Below, one piece after another: positions 8,393 through 16,928 of a DNA stretch of 64,000 bases. A program made the translations under genes and the position numbers. The notes beneath the pieces are model-generated. The model saw only the letters and a list, made by a program, of their open reading frames with translations. It made no database searches and was not told the DNA's origin. This DNA comes from Actinoplanes octamycinicus. Lineage in GTDB: Bacteria > Actinomycetota > Actinomycetes > Mycobacteriales > Micromonosporaceae. Within the stretch, counting starts at the first letter, position 1; each line of letters begins with the position of its first letter. Where the stretch lies: contig NZ_JACHNB010000001.1 of the NCBI RefSeq assembly GCF_014205225.1, positions 7,731,501 through 7,795,500 of the forward strand, given 5' to 3'.

Positions 8393-8456
8393 GGCCGAGA
8401 CCCTACCGGCTCCCCTTGACGCGAGGTTGCCCGCGAAATGACAGACTTGCAGGATC

Positions 8457-10943
8457 ATGACGCTGACCGATCGCCTTCCCGGCACCGCTGAACCCGACGC
8501 CGTCTTCGAAGCCTTCCAGGCCTGGGTGGAGGAGCAGGGCCTGACCCTGTACCCGCACCAGGAGGAGTCGCTGATCGAGATCGCGACCGGCGCCAACGTC
8601 ATCCTGAACACCCCGACCGGCTCCGGGAAGAGCCTGGTCGCCGCCGGCGCCCACTTCGCCGCCCTGGCCGACGGCCGCACCACCTTCTACACCGCGCCGA
8701 TCAAGGCGCTGGTCAGCGAGAAGTTCTTCGCGCTCTGCGAGATCTTCGGCGCGCACAACGTCGGCATGCTGACCGGCGACGCCAGCGTGAACGCGGACGC
8801 CCCGATCATCTGCTGCACCGCCGAGATCCTGGCGAACCTGGCGCTGCGCGAGGGCGCCGACGCCGACGTCGGCCAGGTGGTGATGGACGAGTTCCACTTC
8901 TACGCCGAGCCGGATCGCGGCTGGGCCTGGCAGGTGCCGCTGATCGAGCTGCCGCAGGCCCAGTTCGTGCTGATGTCGGCGACGCTCGGCGACGTCACCC
9001 GGTTCGTCGACGACCTGACCCGGCGCACCGGCCGGAGCACCGCCGTGGTCAGCAACGCGGAGCGCCCGGTCCCGCTGATCTTCAGCTACGCGATGACGCC
9101 GCTGCACGAGACGATCGAGGAGCTGCTCGCCACCAAGCAGGCGCCGGTCTACATCGTGCACTTCACCCAGGTGGCCGCGCTGGAACGGGCCCAGTCGCTG
9201 ATGAGCATCAACATGAGCACCCGCGAGGAGAAGGACAAGATCGCGGCGGCGATCGGCAGTTTCCGGTTCACCGCCGGTTTCGGGCGCACGCTGTCGCGCC
9301 TGGTCCGGCACGGGATCGGCGTGCACCACGCGGGCATGCTGCCGAAATACCGCCGGCTCGTGGAGACGCTCGCCCAGGCCGGCCTGCTCAAGGTGATCTG
9401 CGGGACGGACACCCTCGGCGTCGGCATCAACGTGCCGATCCGGACCGTGCTGTTCACCGGCCTGTCGAAGTACGACGGGGTGAAGACCCGGCTGCTCAAG
9501 GCCCGCGAGTTCCACCAGATCGCCGGCCGGGCCGGCCGCGCCGGCTTCGACACGCTGGGCACCGTGATCGTCCAGGCGCCGGATCACGTGATCGACAACG
9601 AGCGCGCCCTGGCGAAAGCCGGCGACGACCCGAAGAAGCGGCGCAAGGTGGTCCGGAAGAAGCCGCCGGAGGGTCAGGTCGGCTACGGCCGGCCGACCTT
9701 CGACCGGCTGATCGAGGCCGAGCCGGAGCCGCTCACCTCGTCGTTCCAGGTGTCGCACGCGATGCTGCTGAACGTGCTGGCCCGCGGCGGTGACCCGTTC
9801 GCGGCGATGAAGCACCTGCTCACCGACAACCACGAGGACCCGGCCCAGCAGCGCAAGCACATCCGCCGGGCGATCGCGATCGCCCGCGCGCTGATCGCCG
9901 GCGGGGTCATCGAGCGCACCGACGCCGGGGTCTACAAGCTGGTCGACGACCTACAGCTGGACTTCGCGCTGAACCAGGCGCTGTCCCCGTTCGCGCTGGC
10001 CTGCCTGGAGCTGCTGGACAAGGAGGCGCCGGAGTACCCGCTGGACGTCGTCTCGGTGATCGAGTCGACCCTGGAGGATCCGCGCCAGGTGGTCTCGGCG
10101 CAGCGGCAGAAGGCGCGCGGCGAGGCGGTCAACGCCATGAAGGCCGAGGGGATCGAGTACGAGCAGCGGATGGAGCTGCTCGAGGAGGTCACCTGGCCGC
10201 AGCCGCTGCGGGAGCTGCTGGAGGCGGCGTACGAGACGTACCGCCGCGGCCACCCGTGGGTCGGTGACTACGAGATCAAGCCGAAGTCCGTGGTCCGCGA
10301 CATGTACGAGCGGGCGATGACGTTCACCGAGTACATCTCGTTCTACGGCCTGTCCCGCTCCGAGGGCCTGGTCCTGCGCTACCTCGCCGACGCGTACCGG
10401 GCGTTGCGCCAGACCGTCCCGGAGGACGCCCGCACCGAGGAGCTCGGCGACCTGATCGAGTGGCTCGGCGAGCTGGTCCGCCAGGTCGACTCCAGCCTGC
10501 TCGACGAGTGGGAGCGGCTGCGGAACCCGGGCGCGGTCGTCGAGGAGGTCCGGATCGACGACAAGCCGCCCGCGGTCACCCGCAACGTGCGCGCGTTCAA
10601 GGTGCTGGTCCGCAACGCGATGTTCCGCCGGGTCGAGCTGGCCGCGCTGGGCCGCTACGACGAGTTGGGCGAGCTGGACGGCGAGTCGGGCTGGACCGCG
10701 GAGCGCTGGCGCAAGGCCATCGACGAGTACTTCGACGAGTACGACGAGCTGGGCACCGGCCCGGCGGCGCGCGGCCCGGCGTTCCTGCACATCGACGCGG
10801 GTCCGGCGGTGTGGACGGTCCGCCAGGTCTTCGAGGACCCGGAGGGCGACCACGACTGGGGCATCGACGCGACGGTCGACCTGGCCGCCTCCGACGAGGC
10901 GGGCAGCGCGGCGATCACCATTCTCGCGGTCGGCCCGCACTAG
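8457..10943 (+). CDS. DEAD/DEAH-box helicase with DUF3516 (Ski2/Mtr4-like)
   Basis: 828-aa superfamily 2 helicase. Motif I TPTGSGKS (around residues 54-61), motif II DEFH in VVMDEFHFYAEPDRG, motif III SAT, and motif VI QIAGRAGRAGFDTLG are all intact. The C-terminal half matches DUF3516, seen in actinobacterial Ski2-like helicases. These proteins are thought to unwind RNA or DNA in an ATP-dependent way; the physiological substrate is not established. Start ATG 8457; the DUF1707 gene at 8392 is divergent. No sign of damage. Confidence 0.9.
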   Translation: MTLTDRLPGTAEPDAVFEAFQAWVEEQGLTLYPHQEESLIEIATGANVILNTPTGSGKSLVAAGAHFAALADGRTTFYTAPIKALVSEKFFALCEIFGAHNVGMLTGDASVNADAPIICCTAEILANLALREGADADVGQVVMDEFHFYAEPDRGWAWQVPLIELPQAQFVLMSATLGDVTRFVDDLTRRTGRSTAVVSNAERPVPLIFSYAMTPLHETIEELLATKQAPVYIVHFTQVAALERAQSLMSINMSTREEKDKIAAAIGSFRFTAGFGRTLSRLVRHGIGVHHAGMLPKYRRLVETLAQAGLLKVICGTDTLGVGINVPIRTVLFTGLSKYDGVKTRLLKAREFHQIAGRAGRAGFDTLGTVIVQAPDHVIDNERALAKAGDDPKKRRKVVRKKPPEGQVGYGRPTFDRLIEAEPEPLTSSFQVSHAMLLNVLARGGDPFAAMKHLLTDNHEDPAQQRKHIRRAIAIARALIAGGVIERTDAGVYKLVDDLQLDFALNQALSPFALACLELLDKEAPEYPLDVVSVIESTLEDPRQVVSAQRQKARGEAVNAMKAEGIEYEQRMELLEEVTWPQPLRELLEAAYETYRRGHPWVGDYEIKPKSVVRDMYERAMTFTEYISFYGLSRSEGLVLRYLADAYRALRQTVPEDARTEELGDLIEWLGELVRQVDSSLLDEWERLRNPGAVVEEVRIDDKPPAVTRNVRAFKVLVRNAMFRRVELAALGRYDELGELDGESGWTAERWRKAIDEYFDEYDELGTGPAARGPAFLHIDAGPAVWTVRQVFEDPEGDHDWGIDATVDLAASDEAGSAAITILAVGPH

Positions 10944-10971
10944 AACCCCTTTTCAGTACGGCCGCAGCGCC

Positions 10972-10991
10972 GTGGTACCGGCATGTACCAC
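10972..10991. promoter_or_regulatory. Inverted repeat upstream of XRE regulator (probable operator)
   Basis: GTGGTAC-cggcat-GTACCAC is a perfect 7-bp dyad, 31 bp before the XRE start codon. XRE regulators commonly autoregulate through such sites. Confidence 0.5.
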
Positions 10992-11022
10992 CGGGAGTCC
11001 GTGCCGGTTCTACCGTCGGGGC

Positions 11023-12267
11023 ATGACGCCACGACCGACGCCGGACCCGACCATCGGGGACCGCATCCGGGACCGCCGCCTGCGCCGCGGCTGGAGCATC
11101 CGGTACTCCGCCAGCCGCGCCGGCGTCTCGCACGCCACCTGGAGCCGGATCGAACGGGGGCTGCAGGCGGCGGACAACCGGTTCGTGCTGGCCGAGATGG
11201 CCGCGGCCCTGGAGTGCTCGCCCGCCGAGCTCGCCGGGACCGCGGTGCCGGCCGGTGACCGCGCCGCGGTGGCCGCGCACGCCGCCGTCCACGGCATCCG
11301 CCAGGCCCTCGTCGACCTGGACCTCTCCGCTCCGCCCCCGCCCTCGGCGGACCCATCGCCCGCGGGACCGCCTCTCGCGGATCTGGCGCGGACCGTGGCG
11401 CTGGTCGACGACCTGCGCCGGTCGTGCGACTACGCGGGAGCCGGCCGGCTGATCCCGGAGCTGCTGCGCGGCCTGCACCCGGCGACCGCCCGGCCGTCGC
11501 GGGCCGCCACCGGCGAGGACCGGGCCCGCGCGCTGCGGCTGCTCTGCGACGTCACCTTCATCGCCTCCTCGGTGCTGCGCAATCTGGGCCACCCGGCCGA
11601 CGCCTGGCTGGGCGCGGAACGCTGCCGGGACGCCGCCGACGCGACCGAGGACCCGGTCATGCGGGGGTACGCCGCGTACGCCCGGGCCAGCGCGGCCGGC
11701 GCCTGCGGCTCCTACGACCGTGGCTACGCCCTGGCGGAACGGGCCGTCGACGCGCTGAGCCCGCACGCCGCCCGCCCGGGCGCCGCCGAGATGCTCGGTT
11801 CGCTGCAGCTGATCTGCGCCTACACCAGCCGGGGCCGGCGCCGGCCGGACGACAGCCGGGCCTGGTGCGCCGAGGCCGCCGAGCTGGCCCGGCAGACCGG
11901 GGAGACCACGACGCTGGGCCTGTACTTCGGCCCGACCAACATCGACTTCTGGCGGATCGGCATCGAGACCGACGGCGACGACCCGGGCCGGGCCGCCCGG
12001 ATCGCCCAGGACACCGACCCGGCGGCGCTGCCGGTCGGTTTCCGCCAGGTGTTCTATTACGCCGACACCGCGCGGGCCCTGGCCCGGCTGCGCGGCCGTG
12101 ACCGGGAGGCGATCCGCTTCCTGCTCACCGCCGAACGGGTGGCCCCCCAGCACGTCCACACGTCGTCGCTGGTCCAGGAAACCGCCCGGGCCCTCCTCGA
12201 CCGCTCCCGCCGCCAGGCCGGCGGCACCGAGCTACGAGCCCTCTGCGAACGCCTCCACCTCACCTGA
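11023..12267 (+). CDS. XRE-family regulator with TPR-like C-terminal domain
   Basis: 414 aa. Residues about 10-65 form an HTH_3/XRE domain (IGDRIRDRRLRRGWSIRYSA; GVSHATWSRIERGLQ). A Pro/Ser-rich linker leads to a long all-helical region with repeated A-rich helices, like the tetratricopeptide-type sensor domains of actinomycete regulators that bind peptides or signalling molecules. The start ATG 11023 is in phase with the HTH. The dyad at 10972-10991 is a candidate autoregulatory operator. A very strong hairpin follows the gene. Confidence 0.85.
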   Translation: MTPRPTPDPTIGDRIRDRRLRRGWSIRYSASRAGVSHATWSRIERGLQAADNRFVLAEMAAALECSPAELAGTAVPAGDRAAVAAHAAVHGIRQALVDLDLSAPPPPSADPSPAGPPLADLARTVALVDDLRRSCDYAGAGRLIPELLRGLHPATARPSRAATGEDRARALRLLCDVTFIASSVLRNLGHPADAWLGAERCRDAADATEDPVMRGYAAYARASAAGACGSYDRGYALAERAVDALSPHAARPGAAEMLGSLQLICAYTSRGRRRPDDSRAWCAEAAELARQTGETTTLGLYFGPTNIDFWRIGIETDGDDPGRAARIAQDTDPAALPVGFRQVFYYADTARALARLRGRDREAIRFLLTAERVAPQHVHTSSLVQETARALLDRSRRQAGGTELRALCERLHLT

Positions 12268-12330
12268 CCTCCCCGCCCTCGCCAACCTCCCGAACCACCC
12301 CGAGCGCCACACCGCCACCCACCACGGTCC

Positions 12331-12419
12331 GCGGCGCGGGTCCCGGCTCACCGGCTGGGCCTCATGGGTGTCTCACGGTCCGTGAGACACCCATGAGGCC
12401 CAGCCGGGACCCGCGCCGC
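12331..12419. repeat. Long near-perfect hairpin element, copy 1
   Basis: The core 12351-12407 is a perfect palindrome with 28-bp arms and one central T (12379). Outside it, 12331-12344 and 12406-12419 form another perfect 14-bp inverted pair, with a 6-nt bulge on the left. It lies between the convergent XRE and S-4TM genes, so it could be a bidirectional terminator. An element of the same geometry and partly the same sequence is at 33253-33309. Confidence 0.85.
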
Positions 12420-12478
12420 GGGGGGGCAGGGCGGGCGTCGCGGCTGTGGGGTTTCGGTGACCAGCCGCGGACCGTGAA

Positions 12479-12526
12479 GGGCGCGGCGATTGTTTTGGAC
12501 GCGCCAGCGGCCAGATCGCCGCGCCC
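12479..12526. terminator. 12-bp inverted repeat downstream of S-4TM gene
   Basis: GGGCGCGGCGAT (12479-12490) pairs with ATCGCCGCGCCC (12515-12526) around a 24-nt loop. It lies 118 bp beyond the end of the minus-strand S-4TM gene. It may terminate that transcript, but no T-run follows it. Confidence 0.35.
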
Positions 12527-12643
12527 GGCCCGCGCGGCAGCATGCGATCCGCACCCCAGCGGACCTGCGTAAATGAAGATCTTGAAGTTGATCTTGGGCG
12601 CGGCCGCGAGCCGGAAGCGGGTCGACGAGGGGGCCGGGAGCGG

Positions 12644-13600
12644 TCACGGTCTGTCGGGGGGTCGGGGGCGGGCTCGGGTGTGGAGGCCGGCGGCCAGCAA
12701 CGTGGACCTGGCTTCGGCGAGGCCGGCGGTGAAGTCGCTGCTGTCCTGGGTGTAGTAGCGCCGGAAGAACCACCTCGGCACCCGCGGGGCGCGGCGGCGC
12801 GAGAGGAAGAGCTGGTCCTGGACCTGGCGGGCCATCCGGCAGAGGTCGCGGTTGACTTCCGGGTCGAGGTTGGCGGGGGCGAGCATGGCGCAGCGGGCGC
12901 GGGAGTAGCCGCAGACGCGGCGGCGGTCGGTGGCGACCCGGCGCTGTTCGCGGAAGGTGTCCCAGCCGAGCATGAACATGCCCAGCGACGGTACGCACCA
13001 CTGCACGAACAGGTCGGTGATCGTGGAGTTGCGCAGCATCGCGGTGATCAGCCCGAGCATCGCCCAGCCGGTCATCGCCAGCATCACCACCTGGGCGTAG
13101 CGGCGGCGGACCCGGCTGCCCCAGGAGAGGTTCTGCTGCTGGCGGGCGAGCACGTCGAACGGGCGGGGCAGGTTCGGCATCTCGTGGTGGTCGCGGGGCG
13201 GGTCGCCGCGGTAGCGGCTGCTCAGGTGCCGGACGTCCTCCGGGGAGATCTCGTCGCCGCACAGGATGCAGTTCCACGGCAGCTGGAAGAGGCGCACCTC
13301 GAAGGACTCCTGCAGCAGCGCGGCGCGGTGCAGTTCGCGGTCGGACCAGGAGGCCAGGCCGAGCGAGTAGGCGAGGGCCCAGAGCACCCCGATCACCGAC
13401 AGGGTGACGCTGAACGGCTTCCCGGTGACGGCGCCGAAGAAGACGGCGATCAGTCCGGCGCCGGCGAGCGCGGCGGAGATCGCCAGGCGGAGTGCGGCGA
13501 GACGTCTGACCCGGGCGTGGGAGACGGCGGTCGCCCGCAGAAGATGACTCAGCGTGGGGTCGATCGGGCGTTGGCGGACGGCAGGTCGGCGATCGGTCAT
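12644..13600 (-). CDS. S-4TM family putative pore-forming effector
   Basis: 318-aa protein that closely follows the S_4TM layout. Two helices (about residues 38-57 and 63-83) are followed by a basic/amphipathic segment, FQLPWNCILCGDEISPEDV, and YRGDPP. Then come QQQNLSWGSRVRRRYA, a second helix pair (about 171-189 and 195-213), and the C-terminal signature RRRAPRVPRWFFRRYY. S-4TM proteins were described as predicted membrane effectors linked to SMODS nucleotide-signalling (CBASS-like) loci. No CD-NTase is visible nearby, so this copy is orphan or is triggered differently. The neighbour upstream on the same strand is a TM0106-type nuclease. ATG 13600 is chosen; in-frame starts up to 13687 exist. 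Confidence 0.8.
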   Translation of the reverse strand: MTDRRPAVRQRPIDPTLSHLLRATAVSHARVRRLAALRLAISAALAGAGLIAVFFGAVTGKPFSVTLSVIGVLWALAYSLGLASWSDRELHRAALLQESFEVRLFQLPWNCILCGDEISPEDVRHLSSRYRGDPPRDHHEMPNLPRPFDVLARQQQNLSWGSRVRRRYAQVVMLAMTGWAMLGLITAMLRNSTITDLFVQWCVPSLGMFMLGWDTFREQRRVATDRRRVCGYSRARCAMLAPANLDPEVNRDLCRMARQVQDQLFLSRRRAPRVPRWFFRRYYTQDSSDFTAGLAEARSTLLAAGLHTRARPRPPDRP

Positions 13601-13721
13601 GGCTGTCACCGCCTCGGACAGTGACATCGGGCACGAAGCCACGAAGGGGCGATACCCAACATTATCGCGAAATCGACCGACGGCCATCTATTTCAGCAGC
13701 TCACGTGCGGTTGACGAATTA

Positions 13722-15332
13722 TTAGCGTACGGTCGTCAACCAATTACGCACAGTAAGTGTCGCGCGCACGTCGTCCTCGTTGTACCGGAGCAACCGGACG
13801 GCCGCCGCGCGGTCCCCCTCGCGGGCCCGCCGATGCCATTCCTGGGACTGCCGGCCGCCCGGATCCTCGTCCCGCCAGCGGAACCCGGCGCCGTGCACGG
13901 CGACCGTCTTGAGCCCCAGCCCGGCCCGCGACTCGACCGCCGCGCGGACCACCGAGTGCAGGTCGATCCACCGGTCCGGGTGCGCCGCGCCGCGCGGCAG
14001 CGGCGGGAACCGGCGGGCCCGGGTGCGTTCCGGCGAGGTGTAGTGGAAGACCAGCAGGCTGCGGCCGGCCGCCTCGGCCTGCGCGGCCAGCGTGTCGAGC
14101 CGGTCCAGGCAGCGGCGCGCCGGGTGGGCCTCGTCCGGCAGCACCGGGTCGAAGAACGACTCGTAGCGGCTCACCCCGTCCGCCGTGATCAGCAGGCCCC
14201 ACAGGTAGACCCGGTCGTCGACACCCCATTCGGCGTCGATGTCGATCTCCACGTCGGCGCGCGGCACCGCGGGCAGCGGCCCGTCCTTGATCCGCAGCAC
14301 CAGGCCGTCCCGGGCGAGCCGCGCCGCGACGGTCGCCTTGTGCAGCCGATGGCGGTGCTGGCGCAGATGACCGACCTCGGCGCCATAGGCGCCGGCGAGG
14401 AGGGCGGCGGGTTCGCTGTCCGCCAGCTCCTGGACGGTACGGACACCCGCGCCCCGCAGCGCCAGGTACTCCCGGACGCTCAGGGTGCCGCGCAGTTCCC
14501 GGCTCAGGTCGGTGGCCGGCAGCGACTCCACGCACACCGGAGCCCACGGGCACGTCTCGCACTCGGCCTGCCCGACCGGCGCGACCAGCGGCTCCGGGTC
14601 GGTGGGCCGCCCCTCGCGCTGCCCGGCCACCTCGGCGACCCGGACCCGGAAGGCGTGCTCGTGGTCGTAGCGGTGCAGGGCGCTGCGTTCCGCCCGGCCC
14701 CGGCTGCGGGAGAAGGTGACGAAGCGGGGCAGGCTCAGGTCGTACCAGACGAGCTGCAACCCGTCGGTGCCGAGCACCGCGCCCCACGGCGAATCCGCCT
14801 GGTGCCCGCAGGCCTGCAGCATCCGCCAGTAGTGGGCGAGCTGGATCAGGTCGTTCTCGTGCGCCTTGGCCCGGGCGTCGGTGAGCCGGGACGCGTCCGC
14901 CAGCGCGGGTGCGTCGAGGGTGCTGACCAGGGCGTCAGTTCCGGTGCCGAGCACCTGGTGGGCCTTGATGTCGGCCGGGTGGTAACCGCCGCCGGGGGCG
15001 CGCAGCAGCAGGTCCGGCTTGCCGGTGCGGTGGCCCGCCTCGTCGTCCGGCAGCCGCCCGCCGACGATCACCGACGCCCCGGCGCGCATGGCGCCGATCG
15101 TGGCGCCGATGTGGATGCGCTTGTCGCCGTCCAGGTCCCGCAGGTCGGTGTAGCCGGGCAGGCCGAGCGCCGCCCACTTGCCGAGCACCTCGTCCTCGAA
15201 GGCGACGCCGGTGTCGAAGAGCTGCTGCAGCTCGGCGGCGACCGGCAGCTCCGGGCGCGGGACGGTCCGGTCGTACCGGTTGTGCACCGCGCGCGGGCAG
15301 GACTTCGCCGCATAGCCGCCCAGCAAGATCAT
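13722..15332 (-). CDS. TM0106-family RecB-like nuclease
   Basis: 536 aa. The N-terminal half is a Cas4/RecB-type PD-(D/E)XK nuclease: GKPDLLLRAPGGGYHPADIK gives the D...DxK core. A Cys near the N-terminus (AKSCPRAV) together with the downstream cluster CETCPWAPVC suggests an Fe-S site as in Cas4/AddB. The C-terminal half is an RNase H-like 3'-5' exonuclease-type domain (VEIDIDAEWG; LLRYNEDDVRATL). This is the TM0106 arrangement (TIGR03491 by memory), probably a DNA-processing enzyme in the cytosol. The start ATG 15332 is standard. It is upstream of the S-4TM gene on the same strand, with at least 34 bp between them. Confidence 0.85.
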   Translation of the reverse strand: MILLGGYAAKSCPRAVHNRYDRTVPRPELPVAAELQQLFDTGVAFEDEVLGKWAALGLPGYTDLRDLDGDKRIHIGATIGAMRAGASVIVGGRLPDDEAGHRTGKPDLLLRAPGGGYHPADIKAHQVLGTGTDALVSTLDAPALADASRLTDARAKAHENDLIQLAHYWRMLQACGHQADSPWGAVLGTDGLQLVWYDLSLPRFVTFSRSRGRAERSALHRYDHEHAFRVRVAEVAGQREGRPTDPEPLVAPVGQAECETCPWAPVCVESLPATDLSRELRGTLSVREYLALRGAGVRTVQELADSEPAALLAGAYGAEVGHLRQHRHRLHKATVAARLARDGLVLRIKDGPLPAVPRADVEIDIDAEWGVDDRVYLWGLLITADGVSRYESFFDPVLPDEAHPARRCLDRLDTLAAQAEAAGRSLLVFHYTSPERTRARRFPPLPRGAAHPDRWIDLHSVVRAAVESRAGLGLKTVAVHGAGFRWRDEDPGGRQSQEWHRRAREGDRAAAVRLLRYNEDDVRATLTVRNWLTTVR

Positions 15333-15345
15333 GCGCGATGGTAGA

Positions 15346-15909
15346 TCACTCGGGCTCGTCCGGCTCGTCCACCCCGGTGATCGATATCAGACTGACCGGT
15401 ACGCCGGCCCGGGTCGCCCGGACGACCAGCTCCGCGCCGAGCGTGGTGTCCTGGCCGGGCGGGCAGCGCCACCAGCCGCTCACCTGGTCGTCGCCCGGGA
15501 AGAGCATGCCGCACGTGGTCCAGCCGCCGGCGAGCGGGAACGAGCGCAGCGCCCGGGCCAGCCGGTCGACCGCCCCGGAACTCATCGCGGCGACCCCCAG
15601 CGTGGCCAGGACCAGACGTTTCTCCGGCAGGTCGGCCTCGGTGTCGGTGAGGTCGAGGGCGTCGTGCTCGGTCAGCACGGCGGCCGCGATCCGGTGCATG
15701 CCGTCCAGGATCTCCCGCGCGCCCGGGTCGACCAGGATCGGCTCGGCGAACCCGCCGTGCAGCACCAGCTCGGCCCGCAGCAGCTCGACGACCTGGGCGC
15801 TGTCCGGGTCTGCCAGGATGCCGGGGATCGCCCGTTTCCAGGTCACGCCACCGAAGGCGGGCCGGAAGGCGGCCAGGACCTCGGTGAGCGGCATCCGGCG
15901 TACGGTCAC
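15346..15909 (-). CDS. ParB/sulfiredoxin-like domain protein
   Basis: 187 aa from GTG 15909. The middle contains a ParB-N-like motif, PILVDPGAREILDGMHRIAA, in which the DGMHR is equivalent to the DGNHR/GERR nucleotide-binding loop of ParB-like and sulfiredoxin-like domains. The C-terminal part is unassigned. It may bind or hydrolyse a nucleotide. It is 13 bp upstream of the nuclease gene on the same strand, so it may be cotranscribed with it and with S-4TM, but no functional link is known. Confidence 0.6.
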   Translation of the reverse strand: MTVRRMPLTEVLAAFRPAFGGVTWKRAIPGILADPDSAQVVELLRAELVLHGGFAEPILVDPGAREILDGMHRIAAAVLTEHDALDLTDTEADLPEKRLVLATLGVAAMSSGAVDRLARALRSFPLAGGWTTCGMLFPGDDQVSGWWRCPPGQDTTLGAELVVRATRAGVPVSLISITGVDEPDEPE

Positions 15910-15946
15910 TGGCGAAATGGTGCCACGCCCGGGTTGACCTGGCCAT

Positions 15947-16855
15947 TCACCGAAGGGTGAACAACAGTGTCGCCAATAGGACGACCGGGACACAGGCGAT
16001 CGTGGTGAGGAAAATGGTGTCCCGGGCCAGCACCAGGCCGACGCCGAACCGCTGGCCGTACAGGTAGACGTTCTGCGCCGTCGGGAGACAGGCGAGAACG
16101 GTCACGGCGTAGGTCTCGTCGGCGGACAACCGTAGGCCGGTCGCGAGCAGGACGGCGAGCAGCGGCATCGCCACGGTCTTCAGCAGGACCGCGACGACGG
16201 TCGCGGCCCGGTCCGGGCCGGGCGCCAGGACGCGGCGGCCGGAGAGCGACATGCCGAAGGCGATCAGGACCAGCGGTACGGCGGCGTGCCCGACCGTGAT
16301 CAGCGGGTCGAGCACCATCGCGGGCAGCCGCACGCCGGTCAGCGAGACGGCCGCGCCGAGCAGCACCGCCACGATCATCGGGTTGCGCAGCGGGGTGGTC
16401 AGGGTGGCGCGGACCGAGGTGCGGCCGGTGGCGGCCAGTTCCAACAGGGTGAGCGCGATCGGCGTGACGACCAGCAGTTGCAGCATGATGATCGGGACGA
16501 CCAGGGCGGCGTCACCGAGGATGTAGGTGGCGATCGGGATGCCGATGTAGTTCGCGTTGACGTAACCGCCGGACAGCGCGCCGATGATCCGGTTCTGCCG
16601 GTTTCTGACGATCACCGGATAGGCGGCGAAGCAGAGCAGCGCCGCGCCGGCCGAGGCCAGCAGCGGCTCGCTGAACAGCGCGGTCAGGTCGGCGCCGGCC
16701 ACCCCGGTGAACAGCAGGCACGGGTTCAGCACCAGCCAGACCACCCGGGCCAGCACGGTCTCGGCGTTCGCCGGCAGGTCGGCCCAGCGGCGCAGCCCCC
16801 AGCCGGCCGCCACGATCACACCGATCAGCAGGAACCCGGAGAGCGCCGCCACCAT
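15947..16855 (-). CDS. AEC-family transporter
   Basis: 302-aa membrane protein with about ten helices and AEC (auxin efflux carrier) features: LVLNPCLLFTGV, GYVNANYIGIPIATYILGD in the first repeat, and LPTAQNVYLYGQRFG in the second. Bacterial AEC proteins carry organic acids, amino acids or auxin-like molecules; substrate unknown. Start ATG 16855. Possibly the first gene of the 16.8-12.6 kb minus-strand run. Confidence 0.85.
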   Translation of the reverse strand: MVAALSGFLLIGVIVAAGWGLRRWADLPANAETVLARVVWLVLNPCLLFTGVAGADLTALFSEPLLASAGAALLCFAAYPVIVRNRQNRIIGALSGGYVNANYIGIPIATYILGDAALVVPIIMLQLLVVTPIALTLLELAATGRTSVRATLTTPLRNPMIVAVLLGAAVSLTGVRLPAMVLDPLITVGHAAVPLVLIAFGMSLSGRRVLAPGPDRAATVVAVLLKTVAMPLLAVLLATGLRLSADETYAVTVLACLPTAQNVYLYGQRFGVGLVLARDTIFLTTIACVPVVLLATLLFTLR

Positions 16856-16928
16856 GATCAGCGACGCTATCGGGCGACCGGGCGGCGAATCGACTCCGGG
16901 GCGCGGCGGCCGGCCGTACGGTGACCGG

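Noticed and set aside
8403..9860. Long open frame on the strand opposite the DUF3516 helicase
   Set aside because: It is Arg/Gln/His/Leu-rich shadow sequence of a high-GC gene; the helicase motifs on the plus strand are intact.
12331..12419. Hairpin as an IS or integron attachment site
   Set aside because: No recombinase nearby and no target duplication; left as an unexplained hairpin.
13554..15344. 596-codon plus-strand frame over the TM0106 nuclease
   Set aside because: No domain pattern; antisense shadow of a well-supported gene.
12644..16855. Complete CBASS operon
   Set aside because: No CD-NTase, Cap2/Cap3 or nucleotide sensor is present; only the S-4TM effector homologue is seen.
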